Positions 63,866 through 64,000 of a stretch of 64,000 nt of DNA are shown here, piece after piece. The translations under genes and the position numbers were made by a program. The number at the start of each line of letters is the position of its first letter. Positions within the stretch are counted from its first letter, which is position 1. The stretch lies in the NCBI RefSeq assembly GCF_000615945.1, contig NZ_BAMO01000011.1, positions 32,397-96,396 of the forward strand, read 5' to 3'. This DNA is from Caldalkalibacillus mannanilyticus JCM 10596 (lineage in GTDB: Bacteria > Bacillota > Bacilli > Caldalkalibacillales > JCM-10596). The notes below the pieces were generated by a model. That model was not told the DNA's origin. It did no database searches and worked only from the letters and a program-made list of their open reading frames with translations.

Positions 63866-64000
63866 TCTCCCTTATTAGGTTCTTACCGATGGTTAGAACA
63901 CGAAAAAACAGTACCGCTTGAAAATTTCTCCTTTAAGATAGGAAAAACTTCTTACGATACTGTTTACTATGTCCTTTTATAAGCGAATGTTACATAAACT

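Noticed and set aside
1..64000. CRISPR arrays, rRNA, tRNA, prophage or insertion sequences
   Set aside because: No regularly spaced repeats, transposase or integrase motifs, or RNA gene signatures were found.

Overview
The window reads as chromosome of an endospore-forming, Gram-positive member of the Bacillales. The evidence is the spore-coat operon cotJABC, a recognisable cotSA, rocB, AddAB rather than RecBCD, YtrA-type regulation, a PerR box, cre-like boxes, lipoprotein lipoboxes, strong AGGAGG ribosome sites and frequent TTG/GTG starts. I cannot fix the genus. No rRNA, tRNA, CRISPR array, prophage or insertion sequence is visible.

Layout. 1-3.8 kb: the 5' part of a secreted bifunctional amylopullulanase (alpha-amylase, CBM41 linkers, start of a pullulanase), with two LacI/CcpA-type boxes upstream. 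4-9 kb: small membrane proteins, two lipoproteins, a Fic enzyme and a YhhN protein. 9-11 kb: trhA and cotJABC. 11-18.5 kb: hydrolase, EamA transporter, ABC-F protein YfmM, YycC, an unknown coiled-coil protein, RocB and a GNAT acetyltransferase. 18.6-25.3 kb: YkvA, an Fsr-type MFS exporter, an AraC regulator, a divergent MATE exporter, YkuK, a DUF72 protein, a zinc-ribbon protein and a lipoprotein. 25.4-37.4 kb: a DNA-repair operon transcribed sbcD-sbcC-addB-addA. 37.5-38.7 kb: a VOC/methyltransferase fusion. 38.9-45.7 kb: a sugar-polymer locus (four glycosyltransferases including CotSA, a sugar-1-phosphate nucleotidylyltransferase, a UDP-glucose dehydrogenase), probably making a spore-surface glycan. 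45.7-50.5 kb: DinG/YpvA helicase, SLAP-domain protein, TrhO and an acyl-CoA dehydrogenase. 50.5-56.3 kb: an operon for adaptor lipoprotein, RND pump and TolC-like protein. 56.4-59.8 kb: a YtrA-type GntR regulator with an ABC exporter and a matching operator. 60-64 kb: two small exported proteins, a cytoplasmic type I pullulanase, and ferritin preceded by a perfect PerR box.

Functional themes: starch and pullulan use (secreted amylopullulanase plus intracellular PulA), double-strand-break repair, spore coat and surface glycan, and envelope export. A general warning: at least ten genes are interrupted by what look like one-base indels, about 14 in all, mostly in short homopolymers. They hit conserved genes such as sbcC, sbcD and cotSA, and adding or removing one base per site restores family-typical proteins. 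I read most of them as sequence errors rather than true pseudogenes, and annotate those genes at full length.

Nearly all assignments rest on motif recognition by eye; no search was run.
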